Assembly: GCA_910592005.1 (NCBI GenBank)
Contig: CAJVPP010000830.1
Coordinates: 1-25,775 of the forward strand
Source: Funneliformis mosseae
Lineage: Eukaryota; Glomeromycota; Glomeromycetes; Glomerales; Glomeraceae
Direction: 5' to 3'
Length of the DNA: 25,775 nt
Shown here: piece after piece, positions 10,586-23,028 of the stretch
Layout of the letters: the number at the start of each line of letters is the position of its first letter
Numbering within the stretch: position 1 is the stretch's first letter
Made by a program: the position numbers and the translations under genes
The notes under the pieces: generated by a model
What the model was told of the DNA's origin: nothing
Seen by the model: only the letters and a program-made list of their open reading frames with translations
Databases searched by the model: none

Positions 10586-10671
10586 GAATGAATGAATGAA
10601 TGAATGAATGATTGATTGATTGATTGATTGATTGAATGAATGAAAAATAAATAATAAATAAATAAATAAAA
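10586..10671. repeat. Compound tetranucleotide microsatellite (GAAT)n(GATT)n(GAAT)n(AAAT)n
   Basis: Six GAAT units (10586-10609) pass into six GATT units (10610-about 10634), then GAAT again and AAAT-type units to about 10671. It begins about 56 bp before the ATG of the Zn2Cys6 gene on the minus strand, so it is probably in the 5' leader or core promoter. Length variation here could affect expression; that is inference. Confidence 0.85.
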
Positions 10672-13468
10672 GAAACGGGTTGTTTTTTTATTAACGAACT
10701 ACTTACATAAAGTAAAAAAAAAAATTTTTTTTTTTTTTCTGGTTTCAAGGAAAATGGTTCTCGTAATGATAAAGGCTTCAAAAAAAAAAAATTATCGTGG
10801 GCAAAAAGAAAAAAAAAAAAAAAAAAGGAAAGAAAGAAACGGTGTTTATTTATTTATTTTTTTTTTTTTTCAAAATTATTGACGAATTTATATAAAAATG
10901 CAATAATATGATTAATATAAATTCGATTATCAGACTATTAAAATGATTTGTATGTATGATAAAATAGCAAACAGAAACGATGCAATATGATAAAATAAGA
11001 AAATTACGAGGGAAAAAAAAACTTAAGACGTGAATTATCAATGGCAATAATATACGAATAAAAGCTAAGATGAAAAAAAAGATAAATAAAAAGGAAAGTA
11101 AAATGGTTGGTGAATAATATGCGTGAATAAGCGCGTATGGAGAAATATCTAGTGGTTAGAATTAAAAATATATACGATTCTGCACTATACGTAATGTATA
11201 TAAATACACACTACAATTTTAAAATGCATACAGGCCAAAAAATGTAAAACGCTATTGATTTGTTTGTTATTTTTATTTTTATATCTGGAAAAAAATAAAA
11301 TAAAAAAAGAAAAAATTTCAAGTTCTAAAATATACGATCAAACCGTTATTTTTTCGATTGAATTTCTTTTTGGAAGGATTAAAAGGTAGACAGGTAGGTA
11401 TATATACAGTTTTTGTGGAGATCAGTTGTTCTTTTGAATACTTATAGGGAAAAAATACATAAATTTTATTTTATAGAAATGTATATATATATATACACTG
11501 TAATACTGTTACAACTTTTATTTTTTTGGAAAAAAAAATTTATTTTATTTTATTTTATTTTTTTTATAAAAAATCTTTCAATTATACCTTTTTAAAATAC
11601 ATCCCGTTAGTACTGTGTAATCATCCCATTATACTGTCAAAATATATATATATATATAATATACAGTATATTTCTGTTATTTATTTATATATATGTTGGA
11701 CATTCTTATAACTACCCATTCACTATTTCTTTATTTAAGCAAGCTTACACCCTTTTTACCACTTATTCTAAAATATGTATAAACGTTATAAAATAATAAA
11801 ATAATACCAATCTTTTTTTGGAATAACTATTTTTGAAAGTCACACCAACGAACTATACCTTGCCTTTTTTGTCATCTCCCATCTTCGGTCGAGGCTTGTC
11901 CATTTTGTGGCTCACCCGTGGCCCATTAATTAAAAATGTGACCATTCTCTCGCATTTGTGATCACCAAGTTAAACAAGGGACTTTCTTTATTTGTGTGGC
12001 TTGATATGATGAATTTCGTTTATTACTTACGTCGAAAAAAAACGAATGCAGATCATAATAAATTCCTCGCTTTTCCTTTTTTTTTCAAACACAAAATAAA
12101 ACAAAATTGAGATAAATTTGTTTTGATCAATGATATCCTCTTTGTTGATTAAAGGTTTTGGAATTTAAAGGCATTCACATGCATTAATTAAAAAAAACAA
12201 TTGTTTTCCTTGTTAGTAAGCATTTAAATAATGCGCGTGGTAATGAAAAGTGGCTGTGAAGTGGAAAATTTTCCAATTATGATCTGAAAAAGGATTTTCA
12301 AATACAAGATTCAATACATGTTGGGTGATGATTGATAAGAACGACTGCGGGTAAATTCGACTTTATCAAATACACAAAAGTGATACCATAAGTGACTCCT
12401 TTATGTTACATGAAGCGCGTTAAAAAAGAAGTTTAGAAGAAAATAGAGAAGATTCTGCTCAATCAATTTGTTTTTATTAAAAAAAAAAAAAGAAGAGACA
12501 TTTATTTATTTCCTTATTCGTCCTTATTTAATTTTTCTTTACAAGGAAAAAAATATATATTCAATCCATGGGATAGATATATCAGATGATATTTTTTTAT
12601 ACGACTTCTTTCACTAAAAGATACATATATGTCTGTTTATGCATCCTTTTTAGTATGATTGTAAAAATATTATGTTATCATTAACCTCGAACGAATCGAA
12701 ATCGGATCTCTTTATTATCGTGATAATTATCAATAATTTATCTCATCATTTCACAAATTGTGTGTTCCTATTTACTTCTTTATGTTTATAACGTTTTCAA
12801 TGGCGGAGATATAACTGTACCAATCAATCATCAGGGATAGATTCAAACAAGTTTTTTGTAGTTTTATTTGTTTGGAATTCTTTGTTCAATAAGAATATGA
12901 ACATTGTATTGAAAAAACCATGTGTAAAAAAACCCCAATCTAATATAGTTATTTATCGGGAAATTATCGGAGACGCGACACAATCGGAATTAGGCATCCG
13001 AATAAGTATCATAAACCGTCCCTATATCTAATAGAAAAAAGAAGGTTTTATGTTTTGGACAACGCATACGGATAATGTTATTCAAAAAAAGATTTTTAAG
13101 CCAATTTAAAACGCGAAATATTTTAAAACCTTTTTTTTATTTTGGAATACGCGAAGATGTGTAGCATATAATCAATGATGAAGCGGGAATGAGAATTTTT
13201 GATCAAACCCGTCTCCGATTAGAAAAAATATCGCGCAAATTTGATTGATTTAAAAATGAAATATCGATTAAGGGATGATGTTCATTCTTTGAACATTTAT
13301 GGAAATATTTTGAATTATTCGCGCGAAATGAACAAAACATAATAAATAGCAAATAAGACGCGAAACAATCAATTGCATCCCATTACTCGGTGCTTTTCCA
13401 AATTTATACGATGGGAGCTAGGTCGTTACACAAAAAAAATAATGATTAGTTCAAGATTTAAGATTTGA
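10672..13468. other. Upstream region of the Zn2Cys6 gene, no gene seen
   Basis: About 2.8 kb of AT-rich DNA with homopolymer runs, AT microsatellites (11641-11658) and no frame that resembles a protein or carries plausible splice structure. The promoter of the Zn2Cys6 gene must lie in its left part. The subregion 11850-12000 has slightly higher G+C but no recognisable element. Confidence 0.55.
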
Positions 13469-13491
13469 ACGCCAATTTGGGTGATTGGCGT
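13469..13491. promoter_or_regulatory. Perfect inverted repeat holding two CCAAT boxes
   Basis: ACGCCAAT (13469-13476) and ATTGGCGT (13484-13491) are exact inverted copies around a 7-nt spacer. Each arm contains a CCAAT pentamer, the core of HAP/NF-Y sites. No gene I can support begins nearby, so function is open. Confidence 0.4.
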
Positions 13492-15180
13492 AGTATAAAC
13501 AAAACAAAAAAAAATTTTTTTTTTTTTATTACTTTTAGGATAAATACATCAGAAAACCGGAATTAATTATTTCTTTTAAAAAAAAATTTTTTCAAAGTAA
13601 AAACTTGTAATTTATCAATCATTCTTATCATATATTATATGAACTAAAAAACTTGAACTAAATGTAATCGCCACATTGGCCACAAACAATGTCCAAAAAC
13701 ATACCAGCAATAAAAAAAACTAGTCGTTCGTGTTACCCTCTATTGTGTTGGCGGGTAAAATTCAAGTAACCTCCATTTTAAGACTGATTTTAGATTCCTT
13801 ATTTGTATTGGTGATCGCGTGTTGTTGGTTATTTAAGGTATCACTGCATTGTAAACGAGTTTTTACGAACCTCGCCTCAAATTTTTATCCAATAATCGTT
13901 TGGAGACATAATTTCCAAAAATCATTTAACTATCACTTAATAAGTTTGATGCTTGCAACACCGCCACAAAAACTTTGAAATTCAAAATTCAACAAGCGAT
14001 TTCAGGTAATTTTTTTTTTTTCCTTTCATAAAAAAGATTGAATTTAATTTTTTATCTAAAACATCTCACACCACACAAACATCAGATTTTTTTTTTTTTT
14101 TGTTTGGGTTTCACTTTGAATTGATTGGTTACCATTAGAAAATGATGTTCGTAGTAATACTGAAAATGTTCAACAAGTGTAAAACACTTTTTTTTAAAAA
14201 TTGCCTTAAATTTATCCTAATTATTTAAAGCGACCGACAAACTATCTTTTTATTTATTTGTTTATTACCTTCCTTGGTGTTTTAGAGGAAATTAATTGGA
14301 TCACTTGTATCTCTAACGTTATCTCCGTTTTTTCCTCACCCACTCATTTCGGTTGACTATCTATCCCCTGCAGCTAAGATCAACCGAGTTCTGGAAAAAT
14401 TTCAAAAACATGAGATGGCACTGAAAGTTCAAGTGGCTTTAATATTTATCATTCAGAAAAGCCTTTTTCCTCATCAAATATTTTCTGAATGGTTCCCATG
14501 TACCTTCCATAAATGTATTAACAAGTAATAATGAACAATTAAAATGAAATATTATTTTAATATTATTTATGTGTATGTAAATATTGTACCATGTGCTCTC
14601 AATCTCAAAAAAAATAGAGTTTTTTTTGGCGCCCTTTTTACTTTTACCAACTTTTGTAACCACTTGGTTGATCATGCTAAGTGGGACAATAATAAATGTA
14701 TATCAAAGTTCCTTAAAAAGGACACAAATTTAAATTATTTGGACCATATCATCCTGTTATTTTTCTTGCTTGTTCCTGCATCCTATTTTTAGCACATATG
14801 AGACAATGCTATTTATGATTTTCATATAACTCGGAATGACTCTCCATTGAGTATTTATAGCACAAATATTAAGTCTTATGAAACCAATTATGTGGTGTTT
14901 TTATGTTATTTCATTGTTATAAAAACAGAAAAAGAAAAAAAAAACATTTTTTTTGCTGTTCCTATCAGGATCGAATGTGGCGAAATGAATTGGTTGTATC
15001 TCACGTGGTTTAACAAGTACCATATGCCAACTTTTTACTTGTTTGATATTTATATGAATTCTGTTAGTCATACTTAGCTAATGATTATGTTAAACATATC
15101 GGACTTTTACTAAAATATTTGATCTATGTTTATTCATGTGACAGGTAAACTTTACATAATGGATTTAAAAAAAGAGATCC
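13492..15180. other. Non-coding or unrecognised stretch before the AT-rich block
   Basis: Base composition is ordinary for the window, with several open frames of 60-80 codons on both strands (for example 13730-13978 plus, 14439-14675 minus, 14847-15077 plus). None shows a recognised domain, convincing splice sites or consistent start context. The plus frame near 13740-13840 includes a short hydrophobic segment before an AAG|GTATCA donor-like site, so a genuine exon cannot be excluded. Confidence 0.45.
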
Positions 15181-18100
15181 TTTGGAATAAAAAAATTTCT
15201 TTATTATATAATATTATTATATAAAGTACGATATAGTTTTTATTTTTAAAAAGATAGTAATTACATACATATCGATACACAACCTACATAAACACATATT
15301 TTTTATTGTTACCTTGTTCTTTATCTTTCCTTTTATATTCATTATTTTTTTTTTAAAAAAAACATTGAAACTAAATAAAATTTAATTTCAACAGAAATAT
15401 TCACCTAATATTTACCTAATATTTGTCAAATAGTATTAGGAATGCCTTCATATTTTAAAATGTTAATGTTTATATAAACCTTTTCTAAATTTAAGTTGTA
15501 AAAAATACAAAGCAAAAGTAAATTATTACAATTTAATATTTTATATTTTTCATTAATCCTATAAGTACTAATGTTTCTTTCTTATTAATAATAAAATAAC
15601 TTCAAAAATTCAAAATAATAATATTTTAAAATAAAATAAAGTTACTAAAATAATATAAAATTAATTTATATATAAACTTTTAATTATAAATATATTTTAT
15701 TTTTTTTAAAAAAAATACATTTTAATCTATAATATTAAAATTTTAAATAATACATTTTATTAAAACATAAATTTATATAGTTTACTAATATATATATATA
15801 TATATATAAGAATTATAATTAAAATAATAAAGGATACATCTATTTTTAATAATTTATATAATTATAATAAACAGCTTAATTTAAGTTATAAATATTAAAC
15901 TATTTCTTAGAAATAAAACACCTATACATTATGTATAAAACTCTTTTCACTTTCAAAAACTATATTAAATTTTTTTTATTTTTCTAAAACTGCTTTAAAA
16001 TGTTCTACATTCTTAATTTCTATAATGATTTTGTTAAATTTATTAAGTCTAATAAAATTATTATATTAGAAATGACTTAAGTAGATATTAATTCATTAAA
16101 GAGTATATTACTTATAAATCTAATAAAAATAAGTTTAATAGTTTTTATTTTTCTATTAATAAATCTAATAAAAAATAATATTTTAGAAGCAGTTTTAGTG
16201 ACTTTTAACTTATTAAATAGCATATAAATTATATAAACCTAATAAAATAAGTCTAAGAATTTTAAGTTCCCATTAATAAATTTAAAAAAAATAATATTTT
16301 AAAAATAATTCAACAAATTTTAGTTTATTTAATAACATATTAGTCATTTAAGTTTAATAAAATTAATCCAATTTTGTTATATTTTTAAAGACCTTAAATT
16401 TTAATATATTATATAAAAACAGTTTTAGTAGATTTTAATTTATTAATAGCATATTAATAATAGCTTTTATTGATAATAAACGAAAAAATTAATATATAAT
16501 TTAATAAAATATATATTAAAAATTAGTTTTCAAATCTTAATTAATATATTATTTATTTATTTAAATTTAATAAAATTGTCTCAATTTTTCTTTATAAAAG
16601 CTACATTTACATAAGTTTACTTATTAAAAATACATATCATTTATAAAAAATTTAACAAAATAAATTTAATTGTTTTAATTTCTTTAGAATATGCTATTTT
16701 ATAAAATAAATCTAATTAAAAATTAGTATATCAAGAACGTTTTAGTAAAAGTTAGATTATTAAAATAATATAATAAAAATATATATTAATGATATATGAT
16801 TTAAAACTTTAATTTATTATAAAATTATATATATAATATTTTCTAATATATAATAAATATTATTTATAAATAGAAATGTTTATTTATCAAATTTACTACA
16901 TAATATATATTTTTTAGCTTTTTAATAGAATCAATAACCTTCAAAATGAATATAAGCTTTTTCAAGTCTTTTAGAATTTTTAAAATAAAAATATAAATAC
17001 TCACTAATCATTTACTTTTTATTATTAATTTGAAAAAAATTATTAAAAATTAATTATGCTTCTATTCTGTAAAGCTAAAATATTTTAACAAATCAAAATC
17101 TTCAAAATCTATATTTAAAGAAAAAATAATTAATTAAAATAAGTTTTATAAATAAAAAGTAGCATAATTATTAGACTAATATTATGATTAAAAAAATAAA
17201 AATGATAAAAAAATATAATTTGCAAGTATTATAGTAAAATATATTTATTATTATAAAGATTATATAAAATATTTTAAATAGTAAAATTCATGTAAATTCA
17301 AATAATATTTTTATTAAAGATAATTAAGTATTAATTTAATCACCTATTTAAATATCTATTTAAATACTTGTTTAAATCTTTACTAAAGTATCTTTTATTT
17401 AAAAATTATAAAATCAAATAAAACTATTAGAATTTGAAAAGTAAATAAAAAATATTTTTAAATTGTTAAAAATGTTATAATTCAAAAGAATTTAAAAATT
17501 ATAGTTTATTCAGAAATAGAAAAGAAAAAGCAAAAAATCATATACAAGTATAATTATTTTTAAATCAATAAATTATTTATATGAGATAAATTAATATTTA
17601 TAAAAACATTTTATAAATAAAAAAATTTATTAAAAATTTATAAAGGATTATTTTTAATAATAATTTTATTCAAATTCTAATGATTTATATTTAAAACTTA
17701 TTTAAAGTAAATTAAAAAGTTAAAAAATTTAATTAATAAAGATCATAAGTAATCAAAATTTTAATAGAATATAAGGTACTTATAATGACTTAATTTATAT
17801 AAATTCAGATAAATATAAATTAAAATATTTAACTAAGGTATTTATCTAAACTTATTTTAAATTTAATAAAATTTTGGTTTTGCTAATTTTTATTAAAATT
17901 TTAATATAATTTCATTATTTTTACAATTTTTAATATAGTTTTATCTTTTTTTAAATTTTATAAATTTTTTAATAAAGTTTTAATTATTTTACTAAATTTT
18001 AATTTTTATTAATTAGATGATTTGCAAAATCTTTAAATTATATCTAGCAATTTTATTTTTATAAAAAAAAAAGTTAAGAATGTTTTAAACTAAAAGTAGA

Positions 18101-19080
18101 ATTTTTAAAGAATAATTTAAAAACTAATTTAAAATCTAAAAAATAAATTTATAAAAAAGCAAAAAAGATTAATATTTAAAAAACAAGAATTAAAATTTGT
18201 ATTTAAAAGAAAAGTAATAATAATATATAATATAAGAATATTTAAATTCCATAAAAATTATTAGAAAAAAAATTTATAAAATTATTTGAAAAAGCTTTAT
18301 ACTTATTTAACAATTTTTTCATAAATAATACTTAAAATGAAAACAAAAAAGTTAAGAAAAAATTGATTATAAAATAAACAAATTATAATTACAATTAAAT
18401 TAAAATAAATAATAATTTAAATAATATTTTTAAATAAATAATATATCAGATAAAATAAATAAAAGATAAGTCTAATATTTAAGAATATAATTAAATAATA
18501 ATATTATATTTAGTATAATAATTTAAAGTATTTTTCTTATAAATAAATATTTAGAACTATTATAAATTTATAAAGAATTGATTAATTTTTTTTTTTATTA
18601 AGTAAGAATTAATTAGATTTCAAATAACTAAATGTAATCAGTTACTCTTTTTCTTTTATTTTCTAATTCTTTATATTTTAAGAAATAATTAACTTTAATA
18701 TAGCTAAATAAAAGTAATTTATTATAATTAATTAATCTTTTATAATTATAGATTTAATTATTATTTTAATATATTTTTTATAATTTATTAAAAAATATAT
18801 CTAATAACTGAATAAAAATATTATTATAAATATTATTATTTATATAATTTATATTCTAAACTTATTGATTAAAAAGTAAATAAAAATTTATAACATTTTA
18901 TCAAAAATAAACATATTTCTCAAATTTTTAATGATTATTCAATACAAGCTATATAATATTTAGAATTAATATATTAAATTTTTAAATAATAGATCCTAAT
19001 ATTTATCTATATCAGCATTTTATAGTAGAAAATGCAAAAATTCTGATATATTTAATTTTAAAATAATCAAGTTTAAAGTT
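15181..19080. repeat. Extremely AT-rich decayed repeat block
   Basis: G+C drops abruptly; lines of 60 bases commonly hold only 3-8 G or C. Stop codons occur in all frames every few codons, so nothing here can be translated. Degenerate internal repetition is visible, most clearly the roughly 116-bp tandem array listed separately and short runs such as repeated TATTTAAAT units near 17346-17375. This looks like old repeats eroded by C-to-T/G-to-A mutation or an AT-rich satellite; the two cannot be separated by eye. Confidence 0.65.
15990..16770. repeat. Degenerate tandem repeat, period about 116 bp
   Basis: The marker GTAGATTTTAATTTATTA recurs in diverged form at about 16081, 16198, 16314 and 16428 (spacings 117, 116, 114). 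The neighbouring AGCATAT/AACATAT recurs at 16219, 16334 and 16448, and CTAATAAAATAAG-like copies lie at about 16120, 16240 and 16352. Four units are clear. Weaker copies continue on both sides with less regular spacing. Confidence 0.6.
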
Positions 19081-19330
19081 TTGTTATATATTGTTAACAG
19101 AAGAAATTATAACTTCAAATATCACGTGGGATCTATCAATCAATAATGACCTCACATTAGATGATAATACTGCTGTGTCAAATAGTAATCAGCAATAATT
19201 TCTGTTTCACCTGATATGCTTGTTTCTTCTGTATTTTCTGAATAGTCTGTTTATTCTGATTATTCTATTTCATCTGTAATTTCTTTAACATCTGTAATTT
19301 ATTTTATTTCTTTTTATTATTTTTATAGTT
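19064..19330 (+). pseudogene. Broken Ser/Asn/Asp-rich reading frame, unknown family
   Basis: A plus-strand frame with fairly normal codon make-up runs to the TAA at 19196-19198 and includes 'TSNITWDLSINNDLTLDD'. After a shift of frame a Ser/Val-rich stretch with TCTGTA-type repeats continues to about 19310 with at least one stop. It stands out from the AT-rich block because of its G+C. It may be the end of a mobile-element protein; I do not recognise the family. Confidence 0.3.
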
Positions 19331-19394
19331 TATATTATTTTTATTATTTTATTATGTTTAAGTATATTTTATTGAAATATATATCTATATTTAG

Positions 19395-19600
19395 TTAATT
19401 TATAGTATAGCTATTAGTTAGCTATAGCAAATTAATTTTGTATAAATAGAATAGCTTTTTGCTTAGGTTGTAAATTAAACTCATCTGTAAGTTTAATACG
19501 AGTTTCAAGTTATAAATAAAGAAATCAATTTAAATCTATACAAATTTACTTTCCTTTCAATATTATTTTTTATCTAGGATTTGTTATGATACTCTATACT
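19395..19600 (+). mobile_element. Possible degraded LTR and primer-binding region
   Basis: A TATAAATAG box (19441-19449) is followed by a transcript-like stretch with AATAAA (within TATAAATAAAGAA, about 19515-19527) and a pyrimidine tract. Then comes TTGTTATGATACTC at about 19580-19593, loosely like the TGGTATCAGAGC primer-binding site of LTR elements. I found no second copy in the window. The order of signals fits an LTR but each is weak. Confidence 0.2.
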
Positions 19601-21759
19601 AATTTGCTATTAAGTTTATCATTACGAGTTTAACTAATATATCTTAAATTTTAGATGCGATAAATTATCGAGTTAATTCAAGTATAATAGATACCTGTAA
19701 GACTTAGAGAAATTCTAAAGTCAAAAACTCCAATGTATAGAATCAACTATTACAGACTTTTAATTTAGACATTAAGATAAATAAAAATGAACAATTTTTA
19801 AGTATAATTAATAGATTATTATAAATGTTGATTAAATATATTTGCTATTGTATTTATCTTTACCACTTAATACTAGTATTATGTTTAAGTTATTAAAATT
19901 TATAATAAATAAAAAATATAAATGACAAATTATAGTATTATAGTTGTTATTATATTAACCTTTATTACTTACAGTTAATTCTATTTTAGAATATCATCAA
20001 AATCATCAAATTAACTAATTTTAGTCATATAAAGCTTCATATTTTTTATTTCTATTTCTTTTTTGGTAAAAATATTTTTTAATTTATTTTTACACTCTTA
20101 CTTTATAGACATTATTATTTCAATCAAATTATCTTATATCATAATAACATAAGATATGTAGATCTTACTGCAGTATATATATGAAAAGTATATGAAGTAT
20201 AATGCTTTAAAATTCATTGATAATTAATAATTGATAATTTGAATTAGAAAATTTTTGTTTTAATTTAAATACAAAATAATTTTTTTGGTTGTTTTCATAT
20301 TTTTCTTTAAAAATTATTAATATTATATTATGAAAATAAATTATGAAATATGTTTTTTGACATAGTAATTTTATTATATTACAATATCCTTTATTATCAT
20401 CTTTCTTGAAATTTGATATTTAAAATAAAAAGTTTTGTGCATTATAAAACAATCTCAGCTAATTGCATCTCTAGTTGTCTGATTATGAGTAACTTTACTA
20501 AGAATGTATATTATATAATGATAATAAAATATAATAGTACTATAGTATGTAACGCTTCTTATAAAAATAATTGCTAGCTATTTAGCTATTTCTGTAAGAA
20601 ATTTATTTCATATAAAGCTTATACTACATCATCAAATTTTTTTAAATACAATATTTTATTTTTAGCTACTTAATAAATATAAACTTTATAATCATTTTTA
20701 GGTAATATTTTCAGTTGCATTTTGCATAAGAATTTTTTTTATCATTAATTTGTTATATTAATTACTCCAGTAATTGTTAATAGAAAACAAAAAATAAATC
20801 AATAATAATAATTTACCAAATATGCTAGGATATTATTTCGCCTCTCTGTTTTTACTATGGAATAATTGAAGATTTTTTTGAAAATTAAATTCAAATCAGT
20901 TTGGTTTTTGGTTGGATAAATCTCTCTAAAAATTAAATTTTTTTTTTGATTTTTATTACTGTTATGCTAAATATTGAATATAAATACCAATTAATTATAT
21001 TTAAAAAAATTTTTTTATTCAATCACTTTTTTTATTTTTTTTTAATTCAACTATTTAAGTAAAATTATTTATCATTATGTCAATAATAACTTCATACCTC
21101 TTTCTGTTCAAAATTATTCACTTAAAAAAAACTAAATAATTAAGAATTTCAGAAGTAATATTCAAGATTTTACATAACAACATTATGTAAAAAAAGAAAG
21201 TTTCAGCACAATATGAATATGCAAATCTTTTGACTTAGTTAATGATAATAATAATAGGAAAAGAATTCTAACAACCTAGATTTTAATTCCAAATACACTC
21301 ATCTATGGTAAAAAGCACTATTAAAATAAGGATAACTAATTAAATATAAATGAATATATTCTTCTTGAGTGGGCTACCAAGTATTAATCAGAAATCTAGG
21401 TTATAATTTTCAGAAATCCTAATACATATATAAGAACAATAAAACTTGAGATAAAATGAAGGAAGGTAATAAAACTTTAATAAATAAAATAAACAGAACT
21501 AAAGAAAAAAGAATAATATAATGAATACTCACAATTTTTAACTTTATTATAAATTCATTTGCATGGTAAATTCTATTTATTGATATTATTTCAAAGTAAA
21601 AAAAGATAAGTTTTGTTGAAGAGAATTATAGTGAAAAATATTTTTTAAAAAAAATTGATCACCTTTAACCATGTTTTAGATATAAAAATACTAAATCAGA
21701 AAAAAGTTAAATAGTTATTTGATGAATTATTTATATTAATAATATATTTTCAACCTTTT
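19601..21759. other. AT-rich repeat-derived DNA, no gene seen
   Basis: About 2.1 kb of AT-rich DNA with stops in all frames. Occasional stretches of higher complexity (for example 20440-20560 and 21360-21420) could be eroded element fragments, but none gave a recognisable peptide. Confidence 0.5.
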
Positions 21760-21832
21760 GTAATGCAAAAAAAGATGAACCAGTAGGACTTTATATATCA
21801 AAGACATTGTTTAACATCATATAAAAAGAATC
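21760..21832 (+). pseudogene. Possible Ty3-type retrotransposon RNase H fragment
   Basis: One short frame reads 'KKDEPVGLYISKTL' and then meets a stop. The pattern resembles the segment of Ty3/gypsy RNase H in which an 'xPVxYxSKxL' strand follows the GAVLxQ motif; 'VMQK' precedes it in another frame. The match covers only about 15 residues, so chance similarity is possible. Confidence 0.2.
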
Positions 21833-22349
21833 AAAAAGAACATCATATGTTAGCAAAGAGACAATATCATGTAAAATAATAACTGTAAATAAAAGTTATA
21901 CATTAACAGTATTACTTTACAATATGAATAGATGATTGATTAGCAGAAATTTGCATATCTATAATATTTTGTTTAATGTTTTACAGAAGAAGCGTGAGAA
22001 TATAGAAATTATTACATAAATGAAAAAAGGAAAAACTGTGTAAAAGAATTAAAATAAAAACTTTAGATATAATGTTATAAATTTTCTAATTTCATTTTAG
22101 TTACAGTCATAAAAAAAAGAGGTAATAAAATTATTAATACATAGTATATTTGCGTAAAAAGAAAAAATTAAAAAAAAATAAAAATTGACTTTTTAAAAAC
22201 TAAAATATGTATAGCACAGTATGCCATTTTTATTATAAATTGATCAAAATAATTATAACTAATATGTAATAAAATTAGAAATCTCAATATTTTTTACCTA
22301 CATTACTTTTTTTACTGAAATATTAAATAAAGTTTACAGTATATCAAAA
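21833..22349. other. AT-rich DNA between relics, no gene seen
   Basis: No open frame of note on either strand; many A tracts. It separates the plus-strand RNase H-like scrap from the minus-strand broken frames. Confidence 0.5.
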
Positions 22350-22578
22350 AAAAGTAAATCATGTTTATGTACTAATTTTTTCAATATTCTCTTAATTACA
22401 TACTTTCTCTTACTCCACTTCATTGGCAAATTTTACGACTGAATCAAAAGGCATATTAATTATACTATGCTTTTTTTTAGCTAAAAGAATGTGATTTAAT
22501 CCTTTAATTAATTTAGCGATATTTTTGCTAAAATATAATTCAGTTTAAACAGCTTTTTGTAAGCCTTTTCTTGTTGAG

Positions 22579-22911
22579 TTAGAGAAAATAATAAATAGGA
22601 ATGTTTTTAAATTTCAATATTTTGTCTTCTCCAATGTTAAAAAAATCTCTTAAAAGGTAATCAATGCCTTTAAATCTTAAATCATCATTGGTTAAGATGC
22701 TAGTTAAAATGTCAGTTGATAAGATGTCTATTAAAATACCGTCAGAGTTGCTATTCCTAATACCTAGTTTGGTGATGCTATTATTGTTATTTTTAGCGTT
22801 AATGATACTTTTGATATTTTTAGTATTAGTAATACTTTTGATGTTTCTAGTGCTAGCAGTTATAGTACTAGTGGTACTCCCAGTTGAAATATTAGTTTGT
22901 GATTTATTATT
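22579..22911 (-). pseudogene. ATG-less 110-codon frame with 27-bp coding repeats, unknown
   Basis: A frame stays open for 110 codons (22911-22579) between TAG and TAA in DNA where other frames close quickly, but it contains no Met codon, so it is a fragment or an internal exon. Its first half is Ser/Thr/Asn-rich and includes 27-bp repeats at 22768-22848 encoding 'RNIKSITNT', 'KNIKSIINA' and a diverged third unit. Its second half is less simple, with 'NDDLRFKGIDYLLRDFFNIG'. A further broken stretch ('HILLAKKKHSIINMPFD' and more, about 22510-22350) continues on the same strand. The build recalls a capsid/gag-like protein of a mobile element, but I cannot name it. Confidence 0.35.
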
Positions 22912-23028
22912 CTATAACAAGATAAAAAATATAGTATGTATATACAGTAAATAAAAATGTAAATCACACTAATGAAAATTTAATTATGTTACCTAAATCT
23001 TATAAATAGTATGGTTATTTCTTCTATC

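Noticed and set aside
13730..13978. 82-codon plus-strand frame with a hydrophobic segment
   Set aside because: It needs a GTG start, has no recognised family and no clear partner exons. Kept only as a possibility in the region entry.
14439..14675. 78-codon minus-strand frame with 'GTWEPFRKYLMRKKAF'
   Set aside because: The C-terminal part looks protein-like, but the rest is AT-run translation and I cannot match it to a family.
14847..15077. 76-codon plus-strand frame
   Set aside because: Low-complexity Lys/Phe/Tyr content, no domain and no conserved start context.
15990..16770. CRISPR-like array
   Set aside because: Repeats are long, diverged and contiguous with no unique spacers, and the host is eukaryotic.
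15181..19080. Mitochondrial-like AT-rich DNA
   Set aside because: No tRNA, rRNA or respiratory gene similarity; stops in every frame under either genetic code.
22664..22954. 96-codon plus-strand frame rich in Leu/Val/Ile, looking like a membrane protein
   Set aside because: It is the shadow of the minus-strand Ser/Asn-rich repeat frame; the hydrophobicity is a by-product of reading AGT/ATT repeats in another frame.
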